NCBI GenBank assembly: GCA_021397835.1
Contig: JAJFZO010000065.1
Span: 3,618,501-3,682,500, forward strand
From: Moringa oleifera
Lineage: Eukaryota > Streptophyta > Magnoliopsida > Brassicales > Moringaceae
DNA: 64,000 nt
Direction of reading: 5' to 3'
Shown: piece by piece, positions 47,983 to 59,999 of the stretch
How positions within the stretch are numbered: position 1 is the first letter of the stretch
Layout of the letters: each line of letters starts with the position of its first letter
Notes under the pieces: model-generated
The model's database searches: none
What the model saw: the letters and a program-made list of their open reading frames with translations, nothing else
Told to the model about the DNA's origin: nothing
Position numbers and translations under genes: made by a program

Positions 47983-48428
47983 CTGCAATCAAAGATTGAG
48001 CTTTAGAAAACAGTATTAAGTGGCATCCATGCTGCAAAGATACTTAACCGTAGCTGTTCTAATATAATCAGTACATTTAGCAAACCTTCTAGCTGCTTGC
48101 TTAAGTTTCTTCACAGTTTCCAGAGGAGCCACAGCAGTTGAACCCTCCTCACTTACCTATGCCAGACACATTAAAAAGTAAGGATCTGCTAATAAAATAC
48201 TCCTAAAAGATAAATGTTATTCCTCCTCTTAAAAGGTTGGGAAGGTAAGATGTACCTTCGATTCCATTGAAAGGAATAATGAAACAAGAAAAACATTGTG
48301 CGCGATAACCAAATCTAAATTTAGTATCAAGAAAAAAATAAAAATATCAACCTTTCTGTGCCTCCTTGCAGTCACAGTTATTCAAAGCTGCAACATTCCC
48401 ATAATGATCACAAAGTAGGTGAACCAAA
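47983..48428 (-). pseudogene. ACC1: ACC1 biotin-carboxylase exons, fragment 2
   Basis: 48,352-48,428 reads VHLLCDHYGNVAALNNCDC (parent VQLLCDQYGNVAALHSRDC). 47,983-48,156 (174 nt, both splice borders present) reads VSEEGSTAVAPLETVKKLKQ, AARRFAKCTDYIRTATVKYL, CSMDAT, stop. This copy keeps the frame through AARR that fragments 1, 3, 4 and 6 have lost, so it belongs to a separate subfamily with fragment 5. It lies directly 5' of GBF copy 1 in the same orientation. Confidence 0.85.
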
Positions 48429-48464
48429 AGATGCTGATCTAATTAGAAAATATGATACAGATCT

Positions 48465-48825
48465 AAACTGCTGTTCATCAAAACTCTGCTACAGCTACTG
48501 CTACTACTGCTGCATCAAAACAGCCACTGCTATTGCTACTGCTACTACTATTGCTAACCCATCTAAACTGCTGCTCTATCCAAACTTCTAATGCTATGCC
48601 ATTTAAACTGCTTCTCTATCCAAACTGCCACTACTACTCCATCAAAACAGCCATTGCTACTGCTACTCCTATTGCTAATCCATCTAAACTGTTGCTCTAT
48701 CCAAACTTCTAATGCTACTCCATTTAAACTGCTACTCTATCCAAACTGCCATTACCACTACATTTAAACTGCTACTCTATCCAAACTACTGCATCTATAT
48801 TGCTACTGCTTGTCCATTTAGAACA
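48465..48825. repeat. Minisatellite between two ACC1 fragments
   Basis: Repeats of 'ctctatccaaactgc', 'catttaaactgctact' and 'gctactgctactac'. The unit is about 36-40 bp with an embedded TACTGC. Partner: 58,872-59,275. Confidence 0.85.
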
Positions 48826-48949
48826 TGAAATAAAGCATTATATAATGAAGAAATAATTCAAACAGAAAATTAAAAGGTTGCATGACAATGGAACCTTAAT
48901 GAGCATGACAAAAAGTCTACAACTAAAGGGCACAATCAGTGAAGCAAAC

Positions 48950-49401
48950 CAGCAATCTTCGATTGAGGTCTAGAAAATAGTATTCGCTGCCGATATACTG
49001 TAAAGATACTCAACAGTAGCTTCTTTAACATAATCAACACGTTTAGCCACCTTCCAGCTCCTTGCAATAGTTTCTTGATAGTTTCTAGACGAGCAAGAGT
49101 AACTAGACCCTCTTCACTAACCTATACCAGATACATTAAAAAGTAAGGATCTGCTAATGAAATCATCCTAAAAGATAAATGTTATTATTCTCCTTTTATG
49201 GTGGGAAAGGTGGGATAAAACATGAATTCCATAGAAACGAATATTAAAATTAAAAAAAAAAAAAAAAACATTATACGCAACAACCAAATCTAAATTTAGT
49301 ATCAAGAAAAAGAATTAACCTGCTGATGCCTCCTTGGGATATGCAATCAGGGCTTTTTAAAGCTACACTTCCATAATGATCACAAAGTAGCTGAACCTAT
49401 A
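48950..49401 (-). pseudogene. ACC1: ACC1 biotin-carboxylase exons, fragment 3
   Basis: Upstream exon 49,320-49,401 (VQLLCDHYGS..., damaged) and downstream exon 48,950-49,121 (VSEEGLVTLARLETIKKLLQ, then a frame change). The AGG-TGG-CTAAA one-base deletion seen in fragments 1, 4 and 6 is replaced locally by other indels. The final CAG has become CTG at the donor (gaagcaaaccagc), weakening the splice site. Confidence 0.75.
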
Positions 49402-49544
49402 GATGCTGACTCTAATAAGAAAATACGAAACACATCCAAGCTGCAACTCCATCAAAACTGCCACTGCTACTGCAACTCCAGCAAAACAGCTACTGCAATT
49501 GGTACCACTACTCCATGTAAATTCCAACTGCCATTGTTGAAACT

Positions 49545-52500
49545 AGCACTTCTCAGTTTATCCTGTATTTCAACCCACTTTAGAAGTTAGCATAAATAAA
49601 AGTCAAATTAATGCAAATACAGAAACTGAACAGGGACATACCAGCAAAGTAGCATTTTCTCGCCTTATTTTCTCTGATTTTTTTGTGAATTGATTAATTT
49701 CAGATTTTAGAGCTACATCTCAGCTGTCAACGTTTCAATTTAGGTGCAAGTTCTTCTGTCCCGCCCTGTATGATAGGAACAGAGGATATTTGCTTCAGAT
49801 CAGTAGACTTTTGATGCTGGGAGGTTCAAAAAAACAAGAGGCCTCCAAGTATTACTCCTATTATAGAGCAGTTTTCACAAGTTCTTTTCTTTCTTTGATT
49901 TGTACCTGCTCCCTCAATCTTGACCTTTTAGCAGATTCACGATTAGACTGTTTCCTCCTCTCCCGTTTCAGCTCTCGCTCGTTCTGAGAAAAAAAAAAAA
50001 AAAGACCAAAGCACCAAAAGATACATTTAACTTAGCAATTACCAAAGCAACACATTTACTTCCCTGTTATGCGCATGAACTTCGGGAAACAATACAATTT
50101 CACTGTTTGGACAAGTTGAAGAACATTATGGGAAGGAAACAAGTAAAAATAATTCAGACAAAACAGATAAGATTTCCAAGCAGTACCAGTAACCAGGCTT
50201 CAGCTGACACAACCGGCACAAGCCTGTGAAACACTAGAACGACTAGACTTAGCATTCATGGTAGAAGGGTTCCGAAGCTCCACTCATGCCAGGAGACATT
50301 ACAGTTCCAACAGGCTTCCCTGCAATGCTAACAGGAGCAGCAGTTGCAACCAACATCTTTTCAGAACCTCCATTCACTTCCCCAGCAGAAAGCGGAGTAG
50401 ACTGGTTCTGGTTCTTCCCTTCTGCACCTGTTTGCGCATAGAGTTAGTAACCATAAGCCTGCAAACATGAGAAGTCAACAGCATCCAAATAGAGCTCGGC
50501 AATTCCGAGATCAATCTGAATAGGATCATTGTGCTTGCTCGCCATATTCTCGGAAACAATGATAAATAAACAGGCTAGATAAACTTACAGGTAATACAGT
50601 AAACTAATTCATCATCAAGATCCTAATTTGGAGGAACTAATCTTTGCTCTTTTCCTAGAAAAAGGTGAAAAACTTGTTGCTGCAATACAATTGATTTTAT
50701 CAGAACCGTCAATATTTGTTTCTACAGTAGAGTAAGAATATACACTAGTTGATTCTTTGTCCATTACAAGAACTGAAGCATTCTAACATCTCCCTGACTA
50801 GAGAACAATTTATGTCAGTAAAGATCAGAACACCAGTTCAACAGGGCAGTTTTATCAATAAACTAACACGTACACGAGTACCATACTGCCTATAACCCCT
50901 ATTGTGAAGGAAACTTATTCCACTAAGAAAAAATGGTCAGGGAAACTCTGTTGTTGATCCATATATGAAGCTTGGAGGAGTATGGGCTCATACCAATAGC
51001 TGGTGTTCCCTCGCGGCTTCTTTTCCTTTTGATTTGATACGTCCGAGCAAAGATGCGCATAGATGAGAAAAAAAGATTTAGCAGCTTTGCGCCTCAACAT
51101 GCATATACAATATATACAAACTATACTAAAAAACAATTGCTCATAGGAAGAAGTCCTCACCCCAGTTGTATTCCCATCACTTCCATCACTGGAACCTTCA
51201 GATTCCACACTGGTCATGCAGAAAGAAGATAGGAAATTAAACAAGTACAAGATAAAGAAGAAACAACCCACTTGAAAGGGCAAATCTCCAAGAAAAGCAG
51301 AGGCTAGTTCCACAAACCTCTGTGACAGCCCATGCTCAGCCCCACCTTCAGCACTCTCAACATTACCGTTGCCTATTGACATTGCAAGTCCATCAAATCC
51401 TTTCAACCTCTTCATTAAACCACGTTCTGTAGTTCTGAAGACTTTGTTGGAGTATCTGTGCTCAAGGGGTTGCAGCCTGCATCTGCAAAATTATTGTTTA
51501 TAACACCGACACGTGCCAAGCACTAAAGGCAGCTAGCTTTCCCATTCTCTCACTTAATGCTATCTTAGTCACACTGGTTAAGGCTTAAAAGTGATAGAAC
51601 CAACAGCTATTCACTTACAACAGGTGACGAGGGAATCCCATGCCCTTGTGAATGTGTACCCGGATAAAGGAGAGGGAAAAGATAAGTATAATAGAAATCT
51701 TTGGCATATCTATAATTTAACTTTGTCCTTCGGACACAATGTGCAGCCATCACAATTAGTGAACACATCTTTCACCAAACAAAATAAGCTTGGCGCAATC
51801 GGCATCTAGGACTTGTCAGTCATATCCAAAAGATGTTTGGTAAACTCTGTTCACTTTGTAAAAGGCACTGGGTGTGTTCAATTTGCATTGAGCGTTAACT
51901 TTGGACACTAGAAATTAACCTATTATCCTAAGCGTCATAAATCAAAGTGAAAATCTTACAAACTTTCTTACAAATGTGAACCCAACCAAGAAATAGTGAA
52001 AGCAAGCTTACCAGAGAAACTGAAGGATGCGCATAAACTCCTCCATGAGAATAGATTGCTGCATAAGGTGCGCCATAAGGTGGCATCATAGGCTGGAAGG
52101 AGGACTGTGTTAAGATACAAAACTTGCATACAATCTACTGAATGTATTTATTAGCACATGAAACAAAGCTTTAATCAATACCTGCAGTGGGCCCCAGGTA
52201 TATGTAACAATTGTAGTGTAACAGAGAACAGAGAACTAAGTACAAGAATAAAGTAGATAAACCTGCATGGCAGCCCAATCAGGATACACATGAATATTGG
52301 TTTGATCCTGTCAATAGAAAAGGATTGACCAATATTCAGACTCAAAGAGAAAGGGTTAATCCTCAAAGAAAAGACCAACAGGTGTACACATTGAACTAGT
52401 CTAAACTGAAGAAAAAAATTGTACCTTCCTAGCAACAAAAGGACAAGATCTCAGTTAGCTGAAACATTCACAAGTTCCCAGTTTATCGGTGGTGCAGGTG

Positions 52501-52549
52501 ATGATGATTTATCGGACTTAGAGGATTTTACTTCTTCATTGTTCCCCAT
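49545..52549 (-). pseudogene. GBF3: GBF3-like bZIP gene, copy 2
   Basis: Same exon order as copy 1: exon 1 52,487-52,549, exon 2 52,263-52,307, exon 4 52,012-52,092, exon 5 51,619-51,660, exon 6 51,318-51,482, exon 7 51,161-51,209, exon 8 50,994-51,042, exon 9 50,187-50,427, bZIP 49,906-49,983, zipper 49,642-49,765. Lesions: donor of exon 1 GT to AT; exon 3 (AYYGPRV...) removed by a ~185-bp deletion near 52,200; acceptors of exons 5 and 8 lost (AG to CG and GG); one base missing in exon 6; shared exon-9 frameshifts; two one-base losses in the zipper exon. The basic region NERELKRERRKQSNRESAKR is intact, but RLRKQ has become RLREQ. Confidence 0.87.
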
Positions 52550-52561
52550 GATCACATTATC

Positions 52562-52862
52562 CATCTAAATTGCCACTCTATTCAAACTACTGCTACTATG
52601 CTGCCACTGCTACTCTATTTTATAGATGAAATAAAGCAGTATGCAATAAAGAAATAATTGAAATAGAAAACACTATTGCTACCACTCTATCAGGATTAGT
52701 GCTACTATTACTGCTACAGCTAAATCACTACTATTGCTACCACTATTGCTACTGCTAGATTAGTGCTACAGTTATTACTAAATTATTGCTAGTGCTAATA
52801 CTACTAGATTATTACTACTACTAGTGCTAGATTATTGCTACACCTACTACTGCTGCTGCTAA
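52562..52862. repeat. Minisatellites at the junction of the two array copies
   Basis: Two (TACTGC)-type arrays (52,562-52,618 and 52,672-52,862) separated by about 50 bp that match the ACC1/GBF spacer ('agaaataattgaaatagaaaa'). This is the crossover point of the 10.5-kb duplication and is homologous to the left-edge array at 41,755-42,106. Confidence 0.8.
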
Positions 52863-53322
52863 ACAATGAAAGAACATATCATTTTGGAGCATAAAAAATA
52901 TTGCTGATAAAGGTGGTATTTTTCCATGATATAAGTATCTACAAGGGATGGTAGAATCCTCCCTTATAATCTTCCAAGCTCTTAAATCTGCACCTAAAAA
53001 GATATTAAGTAAAAACTCAATAAAGAAATCTTCCCTAGATGTATGATCTCTCTACATGTTGATGTGATTAATTAATCAGCATCTCTACAACTACTTAAGA
53101 GAAGCAATCATAATTTCTATTTATTAGGATCTCTAATTAACATCAGTAGCCTTGACACTATCTTTCTCTTTCTAGTTTACCCGCATATTATTAATTTCAT
53201 TTTCAAGATGAGACATTATACTATTAATTTTATCACAATCATCAAAATCATGATTAACATTAAAAAATCTATAATGAAATAAGTAACTTACGAATCTTGG
53301 TAATAATTTCTTAAAGACAAAC

Positions 53323-53640
53323 CATTCTAAATAGGTTTTTGAGTAAAGGACCAGCAAGGTCCAGCCTTTTGTTTCCATGATAATCCCTATCATTTTCTGC
53401 ACTCCGGCCAAGTGCATAAAGAAGAAGCTAGTGAATGATATATGTGAAAATAACACTATAAAAGACTCAAAAGCCATTAGAATTCAACTCAGCATTCAAA
53501 AAGGCCAAATGTATCCAAAATAATAAGCTTTCTTTGTCTCACAAAAATCTCCGGTATAAATATGAGGTAGCATTTCCTTTTGAAGGGTCCCTTTGGCATA
53601 TTTGTCACAAAGGCACAGAAAGGGCTCTGCATTATCACTT
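53323..53640 (-). pseudogene. NRPB2: NRPB2 exon fragments, array copy 2 (two exons)
   Basis: 53,537-53,640 reads [20 protein letters not shown], then YTGDFCE, matching [21 protein letters not shown] of NRPB2. 53,323-53,407 reads [20 protein letters not shown], then LFRM. The two are adjacent blocks of the parent protein in the right order, with about 130 bp between them. The acceptor of the second exon is changed (AG to GG). This copy retains more than 42,608-42,692 and confirms the identification. Confidence 0.85.
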
Positions 53641-54167
53641 CAACATCCAAAATACCAAATCTTATTATTGAATAAGTATCAAAATAATTTCATCCCAATA
53701 TCTTGAACAATACAGCAGAATGGAGAAAAAAGATAAAAAATTTAGCATGGACAAACAACATAATACTGCCAAAATTACACATCAATAGATCAATACAAAT
53801 AGTAGAATTAGATTTCTTCCTTTCATTACCTTCCAGCCACATGATCCTACTTGCAGCCACATGACCCTGAAAAGATAACAAAAATGCTATTGAGGAGGAA
53901 GAAAAAATGTACCAACAATAAAATTCGAGAAGGATATCGACTAACCCTGTGCAAAAAAGCAAATAAGAAAACCTCCAATTTAGTCCTCACATAATCATCA
54001 TTTACTTGAAAGTAACACTATGGATTTAGAGATGTGCCTACTTATTTGTCATTTCAAAATCACAAAAAAAAAAATAATAATAAAATAAAACCAAAAAAAC
54101 ATGTCAATCACTAAGGTCATATGCCAATAACCTTAAATTGATATTCAAGTAATCAAAAAGGAAAATC

Positions 54168-54355
54168 CAACAACTACTATTGCTACTCCATCAAAACAGC
54201 TGCTGCTACTGCTACACCATATAAACTCCTACTGCCATTGCTAATCAATCTAAACTATTACTCTACCCAAACTGCTGCTGCTACACTACTACTGCTACTT
54301 TATTTAAACTGCTAGTCTTCCAAACTGCAACTACCATACTGCTACTGCTACTATA
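54168..54355. repeat. (TACTGC)n-type minisatellite
   Basis: Partner of 43,350-43,535, with the same flanks (Pol II segment left, ACC1 exon right). Smaller arrays of the same type occur at 44,140-44,205, 47,795-47,855, 49,440-49,530, 54,965-55,075, 58,268-58,310, 59,895-59,995 and 63,185-63,248. Confidence 0.8.
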
Positions 54356-54487
54356 TTTAATATATAAAATAAAGCATTAAGTAATGAAGAGATAATTCAA
54401 ACAGAAAATTAAAAGGCTGCATGACAATAGAACCTTAATGAGCATGGCAAAGAGTCTACAACTGAGGGCACAACTAATGAAGCAAAC

Positions 54488-54932
54488 CTGCAATTGAAGA
54501 TTGAGCTCTAGAAAATAGTATTCGCTGGTATCCATACTGTAAAGACACTCAGCAGTAGCCTCTTTAACATAATCAACACATTTAGCCAACTTCCAAATAC
54601 TAGCAATAGTTTTTTGACAGTTTCTAGACGAGAAAGAGTAATTAGACCCTCTTCACTAGCCTATACTAGATAAATCAAAAAGTAAGGATCTGCTAATAAA
54701 ATCCTCCTAAAAGATAAATGTTATTATTCTCCTTCTATGGTGACGAACGTGGGATAAAATGTGCATTCCATAGGAACAAATATTAAAATAAGAAAAACAT
54801 TATACGCAATAACCAAATCTAAATTTAGTATCAGGAAAAAGAATTAACCTTCTGGGGCCTCCTTGGGATATGCAATCAGTGCTTTTTCAAAGCTACACAT
54901 TTTCATAATGATCACAAAGTAGCTGAACCTAT
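54488..54932 (-). pseudogene. ACC1: ACC1 biotin-carboxylase exons, fragment 4
   Basis: Upstream exon 54,849-54,932 (VQLLCDHYENV..., then damaged). Downstream exon 54,488-54,660 is frameshifted before AKCVDYVKEATAECLYSMDT, then SEYYFLELNLQLQ with a good CAG|gt donor. As in fragment 6, ELNPRLQ has become ELNLQLQ, so the active-site arginine is lost. Confidence 0.83.
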
Positions 54933-55089
54933 AGATGCTAACTCTAATAAGAAAATACGAAACATATCTAAGCTGCTACTCCATCAAAACTGCTACTGCT
55001 ACTGCTACTGCAACTGCAACTCCAGCAAAACAACTACTGCAATTGGTACTGCTAATCTATGTAAACTCCCACTGCTATTGTTGAAACTA

Positions 55090-58000
55090 GTACTTTTCAA
55101 TTTCTCCTGTATTTCAAGCCACTTTAGAAGTTAGCATAACTAAAAATCAAATTAATGCAATTACAGAAACTGAACAGGGACATACCAGAAAATTAGCATT
55201 TTTTCGCCTTATTTTCTTTGATTTTTCAGTGAATTGATTAATTTCAGATTTTAGACTTACATCCTCAGCTGTCAGCTATTCAACTTTATGTGCAAGTTCT
55301 TCGTTCTCAACCTGTATGACAAGAATAGAGAATATTTGCTTTGCTTCAGATCAGTAGACTTTCGATGCGGGAGGTTCAAAAATACAAGTGGCCTCCAAGT
55401 ATTACTCCTATTATAGAGCAGTTTTCACAAGTTCTTTTCTTTCTTTGATTTGTACCTTCTTCCTCAATCTTGACTTTTTAGCAGATTCACAATTAGACAG
55501 TTTTCTCCTCTCCTGTTTCAGCTCTCGCTCATTCTGAGAGAAAGAGGAAAAAAAAAAAAGCAAAGCATCAAAAGTTACATATTACTTAGCAATTACCAAA
55601 GCAACGCATATACTTCCCTGTTATGCGCATGAACTTCGGGAAACAATACAATTTCATTGTTTGGACAAGTTCAAAAACATTATGGGAAGGAAACAAGAAA
55701 AAATAATTCAGACAGAACAGATAAGATTTGCAAGCAGTACCGGTAACCAGGCTTCAGCTGGCATAATTGGCACAAACCTGTGAAACATTAGAAGAACTAG
55801 ACTTAACTTTCATGGCAGAACGGTTCCCGAAGCTCCACTCATGCCAGGAGACATTACAGTTCCAACAGGCTTTCCTGCAATGCTAACAGGAGCAGCAGTT
55901 GCAACCAACATCTTTTCAGAACCTCCATTCACTTCCCCAGCAGAGTGTGGAGTAGACTGGTTCTGGTTCTTCCCTTTTACATCTGTTTGTGAATAGATTT
56001 AGTAACCATAAGCCTGCAAACATGATAAGTCAACAGCATCCAAATAGAGCTCGGCAATTCTGAGATCAATCTGAATAAGATCATTGTGCTTGCTCGCCAT
56101 ATTCTCAAAAATAATCACGAATAAACAGGCTAGATAAACTTACAGGTAATACAGTAAACTAATTATTCATCAAGATCCTAATTTGGAGGAACTAATCTTT
56201 GCTCTTTTCCTAGAAAAATGTGAAAAACTTGTTGCTGCAATACAATTTTATTTCATGTTTATTTGATTTTATCAGAACCGTCAATATTTGTTTCTACTGT
56301 AAAGTAAGAATATACACTAGTTGATTCTTTGTCCACTACAAGAGTTGAAGAATTCTAACATCTCTCTGAGTAGAGAACAATTTATGTCAGTAAAGATCAG
56401 AACACCAGTTCAACAGGGTAGTTTTATCAATAAACTAACACGTACACGAGTACCATGCTGCCTATAACCCCTATTGTGAAGGAAACTTATGCCATTAAGA
56501 AAAAATGGTCAGGGAAACTCTATTGTTGATCCCTATATGAAGCTTGGAGGAGTATGGGCTCATACCTATAGCTGGTGTTCCCTCGCGGCTTCTTTTCCTT
56601 TTGGTTTGATCCGTCTGAGTAAAGATGGGCATAGATGAGAAAAAAAGATTTAGTATTTAGTAGTTTTGCGCCCCAGCATGCATACACAATATATGTACAC
56701 ACTATACTAAAAAACAATTGCTCATAGGATTGTCCTCACCCCAGTTGTATTCCCATCACTTCCATCACTGGAACCTTCAGTTTCCACACTGATCATGCAG
56801 AAAAAAGATAAGAAATTAAACAAGTACAAGATAAAGAAGAAACAACCCACTTGAAAGGGCAAATCTCTAAGAAAAGCAGAGGCTAGTTCCACAAACCTCT
56901 GTGACAGCCCATGTCCAGCCCCACCTTCAGCACTCTCAACATTACCGTTGCCTATTGACATTGCAAGTCCATCAAATCCTTTCAACCTCTTCATTAAACC
57001 ACGTTCTGTATTTCCTGAAGACTTTGTTGGAGTATCTGTGCTCAAGGGGTTGCAGCCTGCATCTGCAAAATTATTGTATATAACACCAACATGTGCCAAG
57101 CACTAAAGGCAGCTAGCTTCCCTATTCTCTCACTTAATGCTATCTTAGTCACATTCGTTAAGGCTTAAAAGTGATAGAACCAACAGCTATTCACTTACAA
57201 CAGGTGACGAGGGAATCCCATGCCCTTGTGAATGTGTACCCTGATAAAGGAGAGGGAAAAGATAAGTATAATATAAATCTTTGGTATATCTATAATTTTA
57301 ACTCTGTCCTTCAGATTCAATGTGCAGCCATTACAATTAGTGAGCACTTCTTTCACCAAACAAAATAAGCTTGGTGCAATCAGCATCTGGGACTTCTCAG
57401 TCATATCCAAAAGATATTTGGTAAACTCTGTTCACTTTGTAAAAGGCACTGGGTGCATTCAATTTGCATTGAACGTTAACTTTGGACACCAGAAATTAAC
57501 CTATTATCCCAAGAGTCATAAATCAAAGCGAAAATCTTACAAAATTTCTTACAAATGTGAACCTAACCAAGAAATAGTAAAAGTAAGCTTACCTGAGAAA
57601 CTGCAGGATGCGCATAAACTCCTCAATGAGAATTAGATTGCTGCATAAGGTGCGCCATAAGGTGGCATCATAGGCTGGAAGGAGGACTGTGTTGAGATAC
57701 AAAATTTGCCTACTATCTACTGAATGTATTTATTAGCACATGAAATAACAAAGCTTTAATCAATACCTGCGGTGGGCCCCACATATAGGGGTGGGGAGCA
57801 TGACCAGATGTTACAGCTGAATTGTAATAAGGTGGAATAAGGACTCTGGGGCCAAAATATGCCTTGAAAAGAAACATAAAAAGTTTCAATAACTCTAATT
57901 ATTTTCATGAGAAACAAAGATCTTTTTAGTGTTTAAGCTAAACAAGTATATTTCACAATTGTAGCAAAATAGAGAACTAAGTGCATGAATAAAGTAGATA

Positions 58001-58256
58001 AACCTGCATGGCAGCCCAATCAGGATACACATGAACCAATATTCAGACACAAACAGAAAAGGTTAATCCTCAAACAAAAGACCAACAGATGTACACATTG
58101 AACTTGTCTAAACTGAAGAAAAAAATTGTTTGTTCATAGCAACAAAAAGACAAGATCTCAGTTAGCTGAAACATTCACAAGTTCCCAGCTTACCGGTGGT
58201 GCAGGTGATTATGATTTATCGGACTTAGAGGATTTTCCTTCTTCATTGTTCCCCAT
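55090..58256 (-). pseudogene. GBF3: GBF3-like bZIP gene, copy 3
   Basis: Exon 1 58,194-58,256, exon 2 58,004-58,034 (5' end and acceptor deleted), exon 3 57,767-57,862, exon 4 57,593-57,674 (one extra base), exon 5 57,199-57,240, exon 6 56,897-57,062, exon 7 56,740-56,788 (SVETEGSSDGSDGNTTG), exon 8 56,566-56,614, exon 9 55,741-55,982, bZIP 55,456-55,533, zipper 55,186-55,311. The basic region is the most altered (NERELKQERRKLSNCESAKK), and the zipper exon has a stop after HKVE. It keeps good acceptors at exons 5 and 8, unlike copies 2 and 4. It is the array partner of copy 1. Confidence 0.87.
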
Positions 58257-58444
58257 GATCACACTATCCATCTAAATTGCTACTCTATCCAAACTATTGC
58301 ACTGCTATTCTATTTTATAGATGAAATAAAGCATTATGTAATAAAGAAATAATTGAAACAAAAAATTAAAAGGTTGCATGACAATGTAATGTTAATGAGT
58401 ATAACAAGAAGTCAACAAAAGAGGGCACAACCAGTGAAGCATAC

Positions 58445-58840
58445 CTGCAAGCAAAGATTGAGCTCTAGAAAATAGTATTAAGTGGTATCCATGCTGCAAA
58501 GATACTTAACTGTAGCTGTTCTAATAATCAATACATTTAGCAAACCTTTTAGCTGCTTGCTCAAATTTCTTGACAATTTCCAAAGGAGCCTTGGTTAAAC
58601 CCTCACTAATCTATGTCAGACACATTAAAAAGTAAGGATCTGCTAATAAAATACTCCTAAAAGATAAATGTTATTCTTCCCCTTAAAAAATTGAGAAGGT
58701 AAGATGTACCTTTGATTCCATTGAAGGGAATATTGAAATAAGAAAAACATTGTGTACAATACCAAATCAAAATTTAGTATCAGGAAAGGAAAAAGAAAAT
58801 CAACCTTTTGGTGCCTCCTCCCATTCAGGTGAACCAAAAG
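58445..58840 (-). pseudogene. ACC1: ACC1 biotin-carboxylase exons, fragment 5
   Basis: Partner of fragment 2. The upstream exon (58,804-58,840) has lost about 45 bp. The downstream exon (58,445-58,610) retains the K-F-E-Q-A-A-K-R-F-A-K run but has a small deletion in the VAPLETVKK part and a changed acceptor. It lies directly 5' of GBF copy 3. Confidence 0.75.
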
Positions 58841-58871
58841 ATACCAATCTAGTTAGAAAATATGATACAGA

Positions 58872-59275
58872 TCTAAACAGCTACTGCATCAAAACAGCCA
58901 CTGCTACTACTATTGCTAATCCATCTAAACAGCTGCTCTATCCAAACTCTAATGCTACTCAATTTAAACTGCTTCTCTATCCAAACTGCCACTACTACTA
59001 CATTTAAACTGCTACTACTACTCCATCAAAACAGCTACTGCTACTGCTCCTCCTATTGCTAATCCATCTAAACTGTTGCTCTATCCAAACTTCTAATGCT
59101 ACTCCATTTAAACTGCTATTCTATCCAAACAATCACTACTACTCCATTTAAACTGCTATTCTATCCAAACAATCACTACTACTCCATTTAAACTGCTACT
59201 CTATCCAAACTGCTGCTTCTATACTGCTGCTGTTACTCTATCCAAACTACTGCTGCTATATTGCTACTGCTTGTC
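58872..59275. repeat. Minisatellite between two ACC1 fragments, array copy 2
   Basis: Partner of 48,465-48,825 but longer. It includes an exact local triplication of a ~48-bp word (ctattctatccaaacaatca, near 59,116-59,200). Confidence 0.85.
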
Positions 59276-59409
59276 CATTTAGCACATGAAATAAAGCATT
59301 ATATAATTAAGAAATAATTCAAACAGAAAATTAAAAGGCTGCATGAAAATGGAACCTTAATGAGCATGAAAAAGAGTCTACAACTAAGGGCACAACCAGT
59401 GAAGTAAAC

Positions 59410-59853
59410 CTGCAATTGAAGATTGAGCTCTAGAAAATAGTATTCGCTGGTATCCATACTGTAAAGATACTCAACAGTAGCTTCTTTAACATAATCAACA
59501 CATTTAGCCACCTTCCAGCTACTTGCAATAGTTTCTTGACAGTTTCTAGATGAGCAAGAGTAATTAGACCCTCTTCACTAACCTATACTAGATAAATCAA
59601 AAAGTAAGGATCTGCTAATAAAATCCTCCTAAAAGATAAATGTTATTATTCTCCTTCTATGGTGACGAATGCAGGATAAAAAGTGCATTCCATAGGAACA
59701 AATATTAAAATAAGAAAAACATTATACGCAATAACCAAATCTAAATTTAGTAACAGGAAAAAGAATTAACCTTCTGGGGCCTCCTTGGGATATGCAATCA
59801 GTGCTTTTTCAAAACTACACATTTTCATAATGATCACAAAGTAGCTGAACCTA
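59410..59853 (-). pseudogene. ACC1: ACC1 biotin-carboxylase exons, fragment 6
   Basis: Upstream exon 59,771-59,853 (VQLLCDHYENV). Downstream exon 59,410-59,582 reads VSEEGLITLAHLETVKKLLQ, then after a one-base deletion AKCVDYVKEATVEYLYSMDT, SEYYFLELNLQLQ. It is the best-preserved ACC1 exon body in the window. The NPR of the ATP-grasp motif is NLQ. Confidence 0.85.
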
Positions 59854-59999
59854 TAGATGCTGACTCTAATAAGAAAATACAAAACATGTCTAAGCCGTTA
59901 CTCCATCAAAACTGCTACTGCTACTGCTACTGCAACTCCAGCAAAATAACTACTGCAATTAGTACTGCTACTCTATGCAAACTCCCACTGCTATTGTTG

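Larger units (their letters stand above)
42107..52618. repeat. Higher-order tandem repeat, copy 1 (~10.5 kb)
   Basis: Order left to right: shared 'aaaggtggtatttttccat' segment, NRPB2 exon, ACC1 exons, GBF copy 1, ACC1 exons twice, GBF copy 2. The same order repeats from 52,670 with offsets of about 10.5-10.75 kb (GBF copies 1 to 3 and 2 to 4). Diagnostic lesions agree: copies 2 and 4 share zipper-exon deletions and a basic-region change that copies 1 and 3 lack. Confidence 0.85.

Noticed and set aside
58872..59275. CRISPR-like regularly spaced repeats
   Set aside because: Units are imperfect minisatellite words without unique spacers, and the DNA is plant nuclear.
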